64,000 nt of DNA from Plenodomus lindquistii (taxonomy: Eukaryota > Ascomycota > Dothideomycetes > Pleosporales > Leptosphaeriaceae): contig JANUWI010000011.1 in assembly GCA_025504975.1 (NCBI GenBank), forward strand, positions 868,001-932,000, written 5' to 3'. The notes beneath the pieces are model-generated. The model made no database searches. It saw only the letters and a list, made by a program, of their open reading frames with translations, and was not told the origin of the DNA. A program made the position numbers and the translations under genes. Shown one piece after another: positions 9,198-20,481 of the stretch (positions are counted from its first letter, which is position 1; every line of letters starts with the position of its first letter).

Positions 9198-10459
9198 ATG
9201 GCGCTACAATACGGTCTCAGTATCATGACGAGAGACGCGTCTCCTGCAGCTTCAGACACCTCCGATATAACCGAATTTTCGAGATCTCCAAGCCCGGTAT
9301 CCGACTACGAGGCCATTCTTAGCCCGCCCAGCACCCCCACCTCCACCATGAGCCCGGCTCCACACCGGCTTCGGGAGGCGAATGGACGCTTTTCTCCCCG
9401 AAAGCAGTCCTCTACATCGACTACTATCAACAGGTTCGTATACCGCCATTGTACTGAGATTTTTGTGCTAACTTTCGAAGGTCGCCTACGAAGGTTCTGT
9501 ATACAAGTCACCCTCCGATCAGACGAACCCGCCAGACACGTGCGCCAGGAGGCAACTTTCCCCCACCACAAGCCGCAAGGCCTCACTCATGGGTGGCAGG
9601 CGAAGGAGGCTTCGGGACGCTGGATGTCTTACCACGCGAGATTCGACAGATGATCTTCGGCCATGCTTTCAAAAGCGGTCGTGGAAATCCCGTCTCCGTC
9701 AGGCAATGCTGCGGACCCGATATGACAGAACGAGTACGAGACGGATGTCGCAAGCATGGGCTGCTGGCAAAGAGAGATGCCGGTCGATTCAATATACTGC
9801 AGGTGTCCAAGGCGATCAGGGCGGAAGCCTTGTGGGTCGTTTACTATAAGACCGCGCTTCTCTTGGACATTAACGAAGCCATGACGCCATACATACCTGT
9901 CTTCCAGTCATCCATGAGCCTCCGTCACTCTGGGCCGTCCATGGTGGCCAGCGAGCGAAAGTCGATGTTCTGGAAGTCCGCGGCACAATTTCGCTACGTT
10001 CACTTTCGTGTGCCGGAAAACACGGTCCAGTTTGGTGTTGCAGCCGACTTCACTGCAAATTTGCTTCGAACCACCATCACGATGTACAAGCTCTGGGAAC
10101 GACTTCCTGCTCTACAGTCTGCTGGCATTGTACGGTTCGTGCGCGTCCACCTTGGCAGCTTATTTCAAGAGATGTTGCCGTTCAACCTGGATTCCCAGGC
10201 AACCCATCGATACGGCGAGCTTCTCGACTGGCTCTGCAGACATTCACCTACCGCAGAACCTGACTTCAGCAAAGACGCCTCAGACTGCTCGCACAATTTG
10301 CGACGCATGCTCGAAATTGCAGGAAGGTATCAAGGAAAGTACAAGTGGGACGTCATGGTGCACACGCGAATGGATCCGAAAGACGATGGTGGCATTGATG
10401 CGCTACGCAGCTTCGGAAACACCTGCGCAGAGAACAATGTTCAAATCGTTCATCAATGA
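9198..10459 (+). CDS. F-box-like fungal protein
   Basis: Two exons, 9198-9433 and 9481-10459, encode 404 residues. The 47-nt phase-2 intron has donor GTTCGT, branch GCTAAC and acceptor CGAAG. The first 130 residues are disordered (many SP, TP and RSP motifs). At about residue 135 comes FGTLDVLPREIRQMIFGHAF, which matches the fungal F-box-like/2EXR-type pattern (L-P-x-E-I-R-x-x-I). It is followed about 45 residues later by NILQVSKAIRAEALWVVYY, the usual second helix of this large family. Such proteins are thought to be substrate adaptors or orphan members of ubiquitin ligase families; no specific role can be given. The remainder is a conserved-looking alpha/beta C-terminal region of unknown function. 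Confidence 0.75.
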
Positions 10460-10981
10460 GCCGGCGCGCACAATGGCGCGGTTGCTGAGTAACTACGAGG
10501 ATGATCAGCCACTCTTCTTCCAGAAGGTCATTGCATGTAGCGAAGGTCAGATGGTATTGCAAATGGAGTCTCGGTGGTTTAATGGGTGGCAACGAGTATC
10601 ATGTACCATGCTTGCGAATGAATTGTTTACGCTGAGAGGAGGAGGAGGTGACGGCGACTTCGGGATGACGCTACTTACGTCAGCTCCGGTAGGTCGCCTC
10701 AGCCATGATTGCTGCAACAGCCTCCTTGATTAGACAGAATTTGAGTACTACTTTGGTTCTGTAGTCTTTCCCTCATGCACATGTCTTTTGGCAGTTTCAT
10801 TTGACGTGCCCATCGATTCTCGTTTTGACAAAATCAAAGTGATTCGGCTACCTGCGACGACTTCGGCTATAGATAGGCTCGATGAGCTAGATCCGATTAA
10901 GACAATGTGGAGACTGGCTTTACAGCGTCATACAGACACCACACATGGAGTGTGTTTGTCGACAAACTAATCTCACTGATC

Positions 10982-12298
10982 ATGTCAGCTTCACTCTCAT
11001 CGCGACTCTTACCAAGAGGACGCTTCCTTGCTACAAGATGCCGAACGCAGCGGCCGCAGATATTTCCATTCTCGACTTCTCCGCGTCGACATATCATGGA
11101 GACGAGTGGTTTCACGGAGGAACAACTCACCGTCCGGGAGGCAGTTGGTGCCGTATGCGCAAAGTTTCCAAACACGTATTGGCAAGAGCGTGATGAGCAA
11201 GGCAAGGATCCCAAAGAATTCCATGCAGCACTTGCAAAGGACGGTTGGCTGGGAATTGCACTACCGGAAGCTTTTGGCGGCTCAGGTCTCGGAATATCAG
11301 AAGCTACCATGATGATGCAAACCATAGCTGAGTCTGGCGCGGGAATGGCGGGAGCACAAGCAATTCATGCCAATGTTTATGCTACACAACCGCTCGCTAA
11401 GTTTGGAACGGAGAAGCAGCTGCAAGAGACGATTCCCAAGATCATCAGTGGCGAATTCAGAACCTGTTTTGGCGTCACCGAGCCAAATGCTGGACTAGAC
11501 ACCTTGAGACTCAGTACACAGGCAAAAAAGCTCGATGATGGGACCTACAGCATCACAGGCCAGAAGATATGGATTACATGCGCCCAAGTCGCGGATCGTA
11601 TGATCCTGCTCGCTCGTACTGCTGTAAGGGAAGAAGCGGAGAAGCCTTCAAAGGCATTGAGCATGTTCTGTATACCTATTGACAGGTCAGCACCAGGTCT
11701 TGATATGCGCAGGATCAAGAAGATGGGTGGACGCGCTGTTGATGCCAATGAGGTGTTCTTCGACAACTATAAGGTCCCGGCCGACTGCCTGGTTGGGAAA
11801 GAGGGCGAGGGATTCAAGATCATTCTGCATGGTATGAATGCGGAGCGGTGTCTGCTGGCAGGCGAGGCGTTGGGACTTGGATACGCTGCTCTCGCGAAGG
11901 CCAGTACATATGCGAGGGAACGAGTTGTTTTCCAGCGTCCAATTGGAATGAACCAAGGCATTGCACACCCTCTTGCTGATGCGTACATGCGTCTGGAAGC
12001 GGCCAAGTTGACAACTTATCACGCGGCTAGGCTATACGACGCAAGCAAAACCGATGATACCATCAGGCAAGACGCTATAGGGGTCGCTGCCAACAGCGCC
12101 AAGTACCTTGCTGCGGAAGCCGCTTTCACAGCTTGTGAGAGGGCGATACTGGCACATGGAGGGATGGGATACGCACAAGAGTACGATGTCGAGAGATGGT
12201 TCAGAGAATGTCTTGTGCCTAGGATTGCGCCAGTGAGCAGGGAGATGATCCTTAATTACATTGGAGAGAAAGTGCTGGAGCTACCTAGGAGTTACTAG
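10982..12298 (+). CDS. Acyl-CoA dehydrogenase, probably mitochondrial
   Basis: An intronless gene for 438 residues of a flavoprotein that would oxidise an acyl-CoA to the 2-enoyl-CoA. The first ATG gives an Arg/Ser-rich, acid-free leader (MSASLSSRLLPRGRFLATRC...) that fits a mitochondrial targeting peptide; the C-terminus is not a peroxisomal SKL signal. The three family domains are visible: N-terminal helices with LPEAFGGSGLG, the middle beta domain with CFGVTEPNAGLDT and KIWITCA, and C-terminal helices with ARERVVFQRPIG and AILAHGGMGYAQEYDVERWFR. The segment GMNAERCLLAGEA places a Glu (E288) where isovaleryl-CoA dehydrogenase keeps its catalytic base, and no Glu is seen at the MCAD-type position. 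That suggests branched-chain or unusual substrates, but the substrate is not determinable here. Confidence 0.9.
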   Translation: MSASLSSRLLPRGRFLATRCRTQRPQIFPFSTSPRRHIMETSGFTEEQLTVREAVGAVCAKFPNTYWQERDEQGKDPKEFHAALAKDGWLGIALPEAFGGSGLGISEATMMMQTIAESGAGMAGAQAIHANVYATQPLAKFGTEKQLQETIPKIISGEFRTCFGVTEPNAGLDTLRLSTQAKKLDDGTYSITGQKIWITCAQVADRMILLARTAVREEAEKPSKALSMFCIPIDRSAPGLDMRRIKKMGGRAVDANEVFFDNYKVPADCLVGKEGEGFKIILHGMNAERCLLAGEALGLGYAALAKASTYARERVVFQRPIGMNQGIAHPLADAYMRLEAAKLTTYHAARLYDASKTDDTIRQDAIGVAANSAKYLAAEAAFTACERAILAHGGMGYAQEYDVERWFRECLVPRIAPVSREMILNYIGEKVLELPRSY

Positions 12299-12605
12299 GA
12301 GTACAATTACTGAAATCGTCCAAATCCAGGTAGATTCTTGTGTTCTCACTTTTCCAATTCGCACTGTTCAAAAACTGTTGACACGTAATCGGTCGACCAA
12401 GCGATTATGTTTTTGATGAAAGGAAGTGGTTTCACTTTCGCGAACGTGCGAGATCAACAAAAGTGGGGCTCGTGAGAGCTAAAACGCGAATCAGTCGCGT
12501 CAGCCAACTTCAATGTGCCAACGGCTATTTCCTCTACCGATCTTGCCTTTCTCAGCCCTCACAACATCGCCTAACCACCATTAACCTCTGGGACGAAAAG
12601 TTTTC

Positions 12606-13946
12606 ATGCGATTTTTCCCTGCGTGGTTCTTTGGCTCAAGCGCCGAGGAAGATCAGACACAAATGGCGCCTGAGCCAATCATTATCGATTCATCAGGGGA
12701 CGTCCTGCTGACATTGAACAACCCGGGCGCTGCGTTCGCTGTTTGGAAGCGCGACGCTGATCATGAATGCGATCGCCGAAGGAGTGAAGTCGAAAAAGGT
12801 GGAGACTTTGAAACGTCTGACGAAGGTTCAGACACTATGGTCGAAGAGGAGCAACCAGTGTACCAGGAGATGTTGACGAATAAGAGGCGGAAGGTACAAC
12901 AGCTTACCGCACGACCTTCATCAAAGCGACAGAAGAGGCAATCCACATGCGAAATCACCGAGCATCTTTCCAAAAGTGACACCGAGGAGTCGCTAATAGA
13001 TGAGATCCGACCATCAATCGTCTACCGCGTGTCTTCAAGACACTTGATGAGCGCTTCACCTAGATTCCGGAGTGAATTGAAGTCTTCTGACGAAAGCAAG
13101 AAGAGTGAGGACGAGGATCAGCACCTGCAAACCTCTGATTGGGATCCTGAGGCATTCGCCATACTACTCAACACTTTACATCTACGGCATAGGCAAGTTC
13201 CAAAAAAGTTATCCCTTGAGATGCTTGCCAAGGTCGCTGTGCTTGTCGATCACTACAACTGTGGTGAAGCATTCGACCTGCTAGCGTCCATATGGGTTCC
13301 ACATGTTCGGACACAGCACCCGGTACCTGAGGAATACTGTCGTGAACTGATGTTGTGGATGCTCATCTCTTGGGTCTTCAAACTACCGGAAGAGTTCAAA
13401 GATACCACGGCAAAGGCAATTCTTCAGAGCAAAGAGAATCATGTACGTGATATAGGTTTGGGTCTGCCGACCACTCTCCTCGGTAAATAGTTCTTCCACG
13501 CAAGCGATACAGCGACTTACCTGGTAAACACAGAACGACTAGAGAACACTCGCTGTCGCACTATTCAGGGTGTGATCTCAACCGGTGTGCACTGGCTGGA
13601 GACCTTTAACAGTGCCTGGCGTTGCGAATTTGACATTACCCGATCATTCGAATGTGGCTCCATGCTCCTCGGGGCGCTGTCCAAAGAACTGAAACGGATA
13701 GGCTTCCGGTCACCGAAGCCGGTTGCACCCTTCAACGGCAAAAGTGTGGAGAGTGTTTGCAAAGATGTGCGAAGCATACGATCTCCGGTCTGGCAGAGTC
13801 AGGGCCAGGTCGGACTTGCTACGATCGACGAAGTGCATACTTGCAGCTTCAAGGACACGATACTGCCTGATATCGAGGATATTCTGCTCAATACGGAAGG
13901 ATTAGAGCTTAAGGACTTTGAAGATCGCGCCAAAGAAGTTGAGTGA
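12606..13946 (+). CDS. BTB/POZ-type fungal protein
   Basis: Exons 12606-13482 and 13543-13946 (phase-1 intron of 60 nt, donor GTAAAT, acceptor CTAG) encode 426 residues. The opening MAPEPIIIDSSGDVLLTLNN resembles the start of the fungal BTB family, so the second in-frame ATG at 12663 may be the true start; the first at 12606 adds 19 residues. A long acidic and basic low-complexity insert with nuclear-localisation-like KRRK and SKRQKR stretches separates this from VYRVSSRHLMSASPRFRSEL and the core continuing through FAILLNTLHLRHRQVP. The C-terminal exon holds the family signature CGSMLLGALSKELKRIGF. Such proteins are common in ascomycetes, probably protein-protein adaptors; the specific role is unknown. 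Confidence 0.8.
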
Positions 13947-14362
13947 AGGGCAGAGGGGTGAGGAGGGTTGGCGAAACCTCAACTGTATTGGAGCGTGACA
14001 GGAGGACATGGCAGTGTGTTGGAGTACTATTGGCGTAATGCGGATCTCAAGAGCTATGCTGGAAGCTTTGGAACCGACCTTTGACTTTGGTGGGTAGCAC
14101 ATTGACAGCAAAGTGTATACTGCGCCCAGCGCTGATGCTGAAGCAACAACAGTCCTGTTGTATAAACGATGTATGGGTTGCTATAAATCCGGTCCAGGGA
14201 AAGAGCTTCTTGATGCTGTCGTAGTCCGATTTCACCTTGTCATCGCGAGCTGGGACCTTGACTACAAACGGCGCGTTCGACAATGTACACGACAATATTC
14301 GCGCTCACCCTCGATCCTACATTTCCTACTAAACCTTCCCTCCCGTGTATTTTTTACTCGTC

Positions 14363-15557
14363 ATGAAGCTCTTTCTCCTGCCGCTGTTCTACCTCATCGC
14401 CATCAGCATAGCCGTCGCTATCTCGCCATCGATTGCTTTGCTCCAAGACCGCGCAACAAAATGGGAAAAGGCCGTTAACAATGGGCGCACGCTCTACAAC
14501 GCCATGCGCTCCAAGGACAGCATCGCACGCTGGTTCTACAAAGATTATCCTGAATTCGCCGAGACAGTGCAGTCACCTTTTGACGGCGACCTGCGCGAGG
14601 AGCTCAAGATGTGGGGCTACAACGACAACGATGAGCTCTCCAAGAAAATCGACAAGGACTGCGACATGGACGCGTACCACCACATCAAAGTGGCGTTCGA
14701 TGAGCTGGGTCTGGATACACGAGCAAAGAAGGACGGAGGGCCAAATGTAGGGTTCAGGATCGATCATCAGGATGGACCGGCGATCAAGAGGAAGGATGAT
14801 GGGAGACTGCCTGGTGATGCGAATCAGTACTACGATGTCTGCGGCAAGCAGTATCGCGCGACAACGGGCACCTTTGAATTCATTGTCAATCCCGGCGGAA
14901 TGGTCGCCCTCATGAACGTCAGGGCGCCATCCTACGCTGCGGGCGTCGAGTGGGGCCACAAGCCTACGACTGCAGAGCTTCCCCAGATTCGAGCTATTTC
15001 GGACCTTGCGTGGGGGATGTGGAACCGAGCGGGCCCGAGCGACAAGAAGGATATCAAGTACTTCATGGTTACGCAGATTCTCAATCCGACAACGAGGGAG
15101 TTGATCACCGCTGCATATAAGACGTTGGACACAGCGCAGAATCAAGACAAGTTGTGGCCGGGTGTGGAGTTTAGTATGGAGTCGGAGGGTGGGCAAGCTC
15201 TACTGGGTATGTTACCGTTCTCACAATGTGCTCGTTAGCATAGCTGACGCTGAGATAGGATCACCCGTTGGAAGATGGGCCGGCTACTTCCTCATGCAGC
15301 ACAAGACCCAACTCGGCGGCAACCGCTTCATCTCCAAGGTCCGCGTATTCAAGAACGAAGAGAGTGGCAGTCTTGCGTATCTGTGTTTCTACGTGAACCC
15401 AGCCCCGGCAGCAGACGGGACACTTGAGGCGCTCTCTTTGCGTGCCCTACCAGGCGACACACAAGCACAGAGGAGAGCGCCCCTAGAACCCCCTCAGCTT
15501 CGACGAATGAGCGCCGATGGTAGGAGTATCCTACGGGAACATGTTCTTGGATGGTGA
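14363..15557 (+). CDS. Secreted protein of unknown function (380 aa)
   Basis: Exons 14363-15206 and 15259-15557 (phase-1 intron of 52 nt, donor GTATGT, branch GCTGAC, acceptor ATAG). The N-terminus, MKLFLLPLFYLIAISIAVA, is a signal peptide. The mature protein shows no domain that I recognise. Notable segments are VGFRIDHQDGPAIKR, VCGKQYRATTGTFEFIVNPGGM, GVEWGHKPTTAELP and, in exon 2, GRWAGYFLMQHKTQLGG. These look like a folded globular protein rather than low complexity. TATA-like motifs (TATAAA) lie at 14161 and 14182. The tail after about residue 335 is disordered and Arg/Pro-rich. An enzyme is possible but unproven. Confidence 0.75.
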
Positions 15558-16105
15558 GGGCTATGTATGTTTGTGTGCAGTCTCAGTAGAGGTTGGGTGT
15601 ATATAGGTAACGATATTCGTGCCAGACCGCACGACTTGACTTTACGGTCTATCAATCATCCGCTAAAAAAGCCAAATAACATACACGAGAAGGCCGTGTC
15701 AGCATGTGATGGTGATGCACTGCAGTTAGTTGAGAACGTGGCAGGTGTGGGGGTGGTCGCGTTCGTTGTTCGGTCAACCACGCCCCGGCAATGTTTTGCG
15801 CTAACCCTCCGCATCCTCTCCGCTTGGAAGATCCCGGTCGCTGGTGGACGACTCCATACGAGCAACTCCCAAGGCTGGCTGACCTTGCTGCAGCACGACA
15901 TTGTTACGATTTACGCACTCACCCTATTCCTTTTTTGACCCCGAAATCACGTCGTCTCTTGCACTCAGCTTGGGCTGACGGTGTCATTGTGCCAAATTTT
16001 GCATTGCAACCGTATTCCTCTGTCCCTTTCGATATCCACGTTTTGGCCCTCCGCGGACGATTCCGCATGCTCTAGGTATCCACGCACAATACCTGTGCGA
16101 GAAAA
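15558..16105. other. Intergenic region upstream of the DUF3405 gene
   Basis: No coding region, repeat or RNA gene recognised; probably the 3' end of the secreted-protein gene and the promoter of the next. Confidence 0.4.
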
Positions 16106-18628
16106 ATGCTAGGGTTCCGGCCCCCGGCGTTGGGCAAGCGGAAGGCGCAGGCGTACAACCAGGCCGCAGCCTACGACCGCGATATAGAAGACGGCCATTA
16201 CGATGAGAAGGCTTACGGCAGTGACGATGACAACGACTATGTTTCTTCGGTGCCATCGAGCGCATACTCATCGCGGCAATCCTCGGGCGCTTACGATACC
16301 AATCCCAATAACATCGAGTCGAGACCACTCGCGCCAAACGGGACACCTTCCAAAACACCACATCGGCGGACAGTTTCGAGACCGAAAGTGAGCGCATACA
16401 GTTACAGGAATCCACGGGCATGTACGAGATACTTCGGGCTGGCCGTGGCGAGCACGCTGCTGTTTTTCATCTGGTTCCTCTTCAGCAGTAGCTGGGACTC
16501 GATAAGAAGCACCGAGCTCGGCCTACACAAGATGCCGCCCCCTCCACCAGTATGGGAGAGCTTTCCTTTCTTGAAACGATACCACGGCGGAATACGGACA
16601 TTGGTCAGTCGGAAGGAGAACAAGCCAGAGTACCCGACCAAGGAGGATGTTGATCCGGAGCTCCCCGCAGAAGACGTCAAGGATGCGCCTATGGACAGAC
16701 GATCTGGGTCACAAGGCGCACATATTGCCGACTCGGTAGCCTTCGACCCATACCCCAACTATAAGAGCCCGACCTATGTGGATCAGTATGGGCCCGTCGA
16801 AACGTGCTATCTGGATGCGAAAGAGACGATCAAAGTGCCTGGACTCAGGGCGTACAAGGGCGTGACGGAGGGCATGCCAGATAACGTCATGGGAAGCTAC
16901 GAGCTGCTCGGTTTGAGGAACGATGTATGCTTCGAGCGTTTTGGACGACTCGGACCTTATGGCCTGGGCTACGGCAAGAGACGAGGCGGGACTGGCGCAG
17001 GCATGGAGGGTGATCGGGAGGGCATTGAGAGCATCTGGAGTGACACACCCGAGGTCGACTTTCGCAACGTCAAGTGGGCCGATGTGATGGACCGCTGCTT
17101 GGAGAAGAATGCAGGACGTTTCAAGGCACAGCCAAAGCCTACCCAGAATGCTTTCCAAAACATGAAGCGTGACGTCAAGGGCTCGGATACCACAGACCAT
17201 GTCTTGTCCAAGCTTGATGATGATGCCGAAAAGGACACAAACGCCACTGTCCTCGTGCAACCCAAAGGAGTTTACAATAAGCTCGTCTCTCGTACTGCGG
17301 TACTCATCCGGACGTGGTGGGATTACGAATACGACGATGAAGACCTCATGTACCTACGCTCTCTAATCTCTGAGCTGAGCGTTGCATCGGGTGGCGAGTA
17401 CCAAGTGCACTTCCTCATCCACGTCAAGGACGATAACAAGCAAATTTGGGCTGATGAGGAGGTTTATGCAGAAGTGCTCAGGAATGCGCTACCAGCAGAG
17501 TTCGCGGGAATGGGAACTCTGTGGTCAGAGCGTCAGATGGGTCTCATCTATGGCGGTATCGAGGACTCCAACTTCCGTGGCCTTCCTGTCCATGGTGCAT
17601 ACAGAAGCACGTACATGCCTGTAACTTATTTTGCCCACCAACACCCCGAGTACGACTTCTTCTGGCATTGGGAGATGGACGTCCGATACACAGGTCATTA
17701 TTATCACCTCTTCGAGCAGGTCTCTAAATGGTCTGACGCCCAGCCTCGTAAGGGTCTCTGGGAACGCAACGCACGCTTCTACGTCCCTTCCGTCCACGGC
17801 ACCTGGGACGACTTCAAACACCTCGTCCGTGTGCAGACCGAGCACGGTACTAACAACCAAGCCAACCGCTGGTCCTCACACCTCCCTCCCAACCCTCACG
17901 TGCCCGAAACCAAGATCCTGAAGCCCGAAACCCCAATCTGGGGTCCCTTACCCCCGCAAGACTACCCCGACATTGAAATCGACCCCTCCGTCAAGCCCAA
18001 CATCTCAATCACAGAAGATACGTACGAATGGGGCGTCACCGAGCCCGCCGACCTCATCGTCTTCAACCCACTCTTCGACCCCGACCAAACAAACTGGATC
18101 CTCGCTGAAGACGTAACAGGCTACGACAGGAAAAACGGTCTCCCCCCTCGCCGCACCGCAATCAACACCTCGGGTCGCCTCAGCCGCCGCCTCCTAGAAA
18201 CCATGCACCGTGAACAATCCAAATTCCGCCACACCATGTTCTCAGAAATGTGGCCGGCATCCTGCGCACTACACCACGGTCTCAAAGCCGTGTACGCGCC
18301 GCACCCCGTTTTCATCGACCGCAAATGGCCGACGCAATATCTCGCTGCTATTTTCAACAATGGGCGAAATGGCGCGAGTGGGGGCGCGAGAATGAGCGTG
18401 TTTAGCGATGAACGACAGCATAATTTCCTAGGGACAACGTGGTATTATCATGCGGGGTTCGCGCCGAATCTGTGGAAGAGGTGGTTGGGGTACAAGGTTG
18501 ATAATGATGGCGGGGAGGAGGAAGAGGTTAATGGCGAGGGCAGAATGTGTTTGCCAGGGGTGCTGTTGCATCCGGTGAAGCAGGTGGATTTGGTGCAGGA
18601 GCGGTGGGAGGAGGCTAAGGATGACTAG
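16106..18628 (+). CDS. DUF3405 family type II membrane protein
   Basis: An intronless gene for 840 residues. Residues 1-105 are a cytosolic, Ser/Tyr-rich disordered tail. A single membrane segment at about 110-128 (YFGLAVASTLLFFIWFLF) acts as signal anchor. The rest is lumenal and matches the fungal DUF3405 family, with the hallmarks YGPVETCYLDAKETIK, AVLIRTWWDYEYDDEDL, HWEMDVRYTGHYYHL and WPASCALHHGLKAVYAPHP. The layout resembles Golgi glycosyltransferases, and the WEMDVR segment could be a DxD-like element, but the biochemical activity of the family is not known to me. Codon use and length are normal, and no break is seen. Confidence 0.9.
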   Translation: MLGFRPPALGKRKAQAYNQAAAYDRDIEDGHYDEKAYGSDDDNDYVSSVPSSAYSSRQSSGAYDTNPNNIESRPLAPNGTPSKTPHRRTVSRPKVSAYSYRNPRACTRYFGLAVASTLLFFIWFLFSSSWDSIRSTELGLHKMPPPPPVWESFPFLKRYHGGIRTLVSRKENKPEYPTKEDVDPELPAEDVKDAPMDRRSGSQGAHIADSVAFDPYPNYKSPTYVDQYGPVETCYLDAKETIKVPGLRAYKGVTEGMPDNVMGSYELLGLRNDVCFERFGRLGPYGLGYGKRRGGTGAGMEGDREGIESIWSDTPEVDFRNVKWADVMDRCLEKNAGRFKAQPKPTQNAFQNMKRDVKGSDTTDHVLSKLDDDAEKDTNATVLVQPKGVYNKLVSRTAVLIRTWWDYEYDDEDLMYLRSLISELSVASGGEYQVHFLIHVKDDNKQIWADEEVYAEVLRNALPAEFAGMGTLWSERQMGLIYGGIEDSNFRGLPVHGAYRSTYMPVTYFAHQHPEYDFFWHWEMDVRYTGHYYHLFEQVSKWSDAQPRKGLWERNARFYVPSVHGTWDDFKHLVRVQTEHGTNNQANRWSSHLPPNPHVPETKILKPETPIWGPLPPQDYPDIEIDPSVKPNISITEDTYEWGVTEPADLIVFNPLFDPDQTNWILAEDVTGYDRKNGLPPRRTAINTSGRLSRRLLETMHREQSKFRHTMFSEMWPASCALHHGLKAVYAPHPVFIDRKWPTQYLAAIFNNGRNGASGGARMSVFSDERQHNFLGTTWYYHAGFAPNLWKRWLGYKVDNDGGEEEEVNGEGRMCLPGVLLHPVKQVDLVQERWEEAKDD

Positions 18629-19254
18629 GTGGGATATATATGGGGCGAATGGTGATGTATGTACGTGTGGATGTGTGGATGTCATGGAAAGGCGTCTTGG
18701 GGTACATTGTGGCGTTTTGGGGTCGCTCGCTTGGACGTTCTGTATGTGGACAATGTCCTGAGCCTTGTTATCACTAGGACATAACTACAAAGTGTTGTAT
18801 ATTGGGTCATCTATCATGATGGGAGTCTGTATATGAGAATCTGCACGGATTGCGTAGTATATGATCTATACTGCTTACAAGTCTAATACATGCTTTCCAG
18901 TAGTCACATCTGCCTACATGACGCTCTCTAGGTGTACTGACCGTGCTGGACAAATGTCTCTATCCCTGTTGGAGCTATGTAACTTATTGGCCGAATGCCC
19001 CAGCATTGTGCTTGCACAGGAGTTACTCTTTGCCTAGACAGCGCTTGGCCTGATTAAGCTAAGTTAGCGGGTGTCGTGGTGCAGTAAGACAAGTGTAGAA
19101 TTGTGCACATCTACAAACTCAGCGTGTTCATCGTGACTTCGCTCTTTCCTCAACATTGCATTTAGATACCCTTGACTACCAAATGCTGCGTACATCTATC
19201 GTTACCCGCCTGAAGCCGCCTCGGCCTATCCGAATAATTTCGCAATGCGGCTAA
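18629..19254. other. Intergenic stretch
   Basis: Nothing recognised. It may contain an unlocated first exon of the following Ser/Thr-rich frame. Confidence 0.35.
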
Positions 19255-20106
19255 GGAACCTCAGCTCAGCCATGGGAGGCTAGATTTTTACGCAGCACTT
19301 CTCCTCTGACGACTGTGCTGTCGTCATTGCACACCTTGTCAAGCTCAATTCTGGAAATCTCGGATCCATCCCTATCACTGTCACTGACCTCCTCATCGGC
19401 CGTCTCAACGTCCATTTCATCTACGGTACCTGAGCTCTTATCTTCTACTTTCTCTCAGCCATCATCCTCTGTGGATCCGACTGTATCGGTCTCTCCCTCC
19501 CCACCTAGAACTACCGATATATCATCTTCTTCAATGCTTTCCACTCCAGAGCCATCTTCATCAATGTTGTCGATTATAACATCTGTCGGGCCAGAAACAC
19601 CCTCTCAGGTGTCTTCGACTTCGACGCCTTCACCTGCCCAACTCACACCGACCAATTTCTGCCTCAAAGTGATTAATCCGAAAAGTCCGTTGATTGGCAA
19701 AGCTATACGAGAATTCACCGGTAGCACTGCAACGAACACTGTCGTGGGAGAGGTAGCGAGGCTTTTTACGACTGTATTGTTCTTCCACCTCCAAGACTCT
19801 GGACAACTTACCGTGGTTGGTACCGACGGCATCGTCTCGCTCACCGGCTCATCAGCTTCGCGAAGAAACGTACGTCAAGCCACCGCTACACAGCTCGCTG
19901 CTCCGGCTTCAATGTTCACGGAGTTGCGCTGTCGCATAGAGCGAGACAACGAGCTGAAATGTTCAAATCAAAGGGATAGCTCGATTACCGAGTTCGGATT
20001 CCAGAGCGTCAGCAGTCCTATCTTTAACATGTATGATCCGGCCCTCGATACAACAAACAATCGGATTCGCTTAGGCATCTTCTTCGGCGATACTTGCAAT
20101 GCATGA
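19255..20106 (+). CDS. Ser/Thr/Pro-rich protein with a C-terminal globular region; 5' end unresolved
   Basis: A frame open from 19255 (after a TAA at 19252-19254) to TGA-containing end at 20106. It contains no in-frame ATG before the Ser-rich region, so either an upstream exon exists or the gene is truncated. A plausible acceptor (TTTTTACGCAG ending 19295) would need an upstream exon ending in phase 2; I found no ATG exon that satisfies this. The first 110 or so codons encode Ser/Thr/Pro repeats typical of a glycosylated secreted stalk. The last 150 (from FCLKVINPKSPLIGKAI) look folded, with several Cys, and end LGIFFGDTCNA. Family unknown. It could be a 5'-truncated pseudogene. Confidence 0.45.
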   Translation, partial: GTSAQPWEARFLRSTSPLTTVLSSLHTLSSSILEISDPSLSLSLTSSSAVSTSISSTVPELLSSTFSQPSSSVDPTVSVSPSPPRTTDISSSSMLSTPEPSSSMLSIITSVGPETPSQVSSTSTPSPAQLTPTNFCLKVINPKSPLIGKAIREFTGSTATNTVVGEVARLFTTVLFFHLQDSGQLTVVGTDGIVSLTGSSASRRNVRQATATQLAAPASMFTELRCRIERDNELKCSNQRDSSITEFGFQSVSSPIFNMYDPALDTTNNRIRLGIFFGDTCNA

Positions 20107-20481
20107 TGTCGAATCCTGGGTTAACCATCGCGCAACGAGTGCATGAGGCTTCGAGGGCTACTAATCGTCTATAGTCTACACGACATAGAGTCTGGTGTCT
20201 TACTTGATTGTGCAGGTGTGACGATTGTGCAGGTGTTGTATACCGACTGCAACGGCAAAGCACTGTTGGGGTACAATGTCACATTGTATATTTATCTCAA
20301 CCAGCTTTACATTATATAGTCTAGCTATGCCCATGCCTCCTCTGATAAAGCAGAACCTCGGTATTCAGCAACGTGTATCCAAAATCAGCAGTTTGACTTG
20401 AAAACTTCGAAATCTCAGGAGTTTCGCGGTAAAGACACAAAGCTCAATTTACATTTCTAGTCAAACTCTACTCTCTTTTTC

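Noticed and set aside
10008..10733. 241-codon frame overlapping the F-box-like gene
   Set aside because: It is the shadow of the real coding frame in another phase; the part beyond 10459 has no domain.
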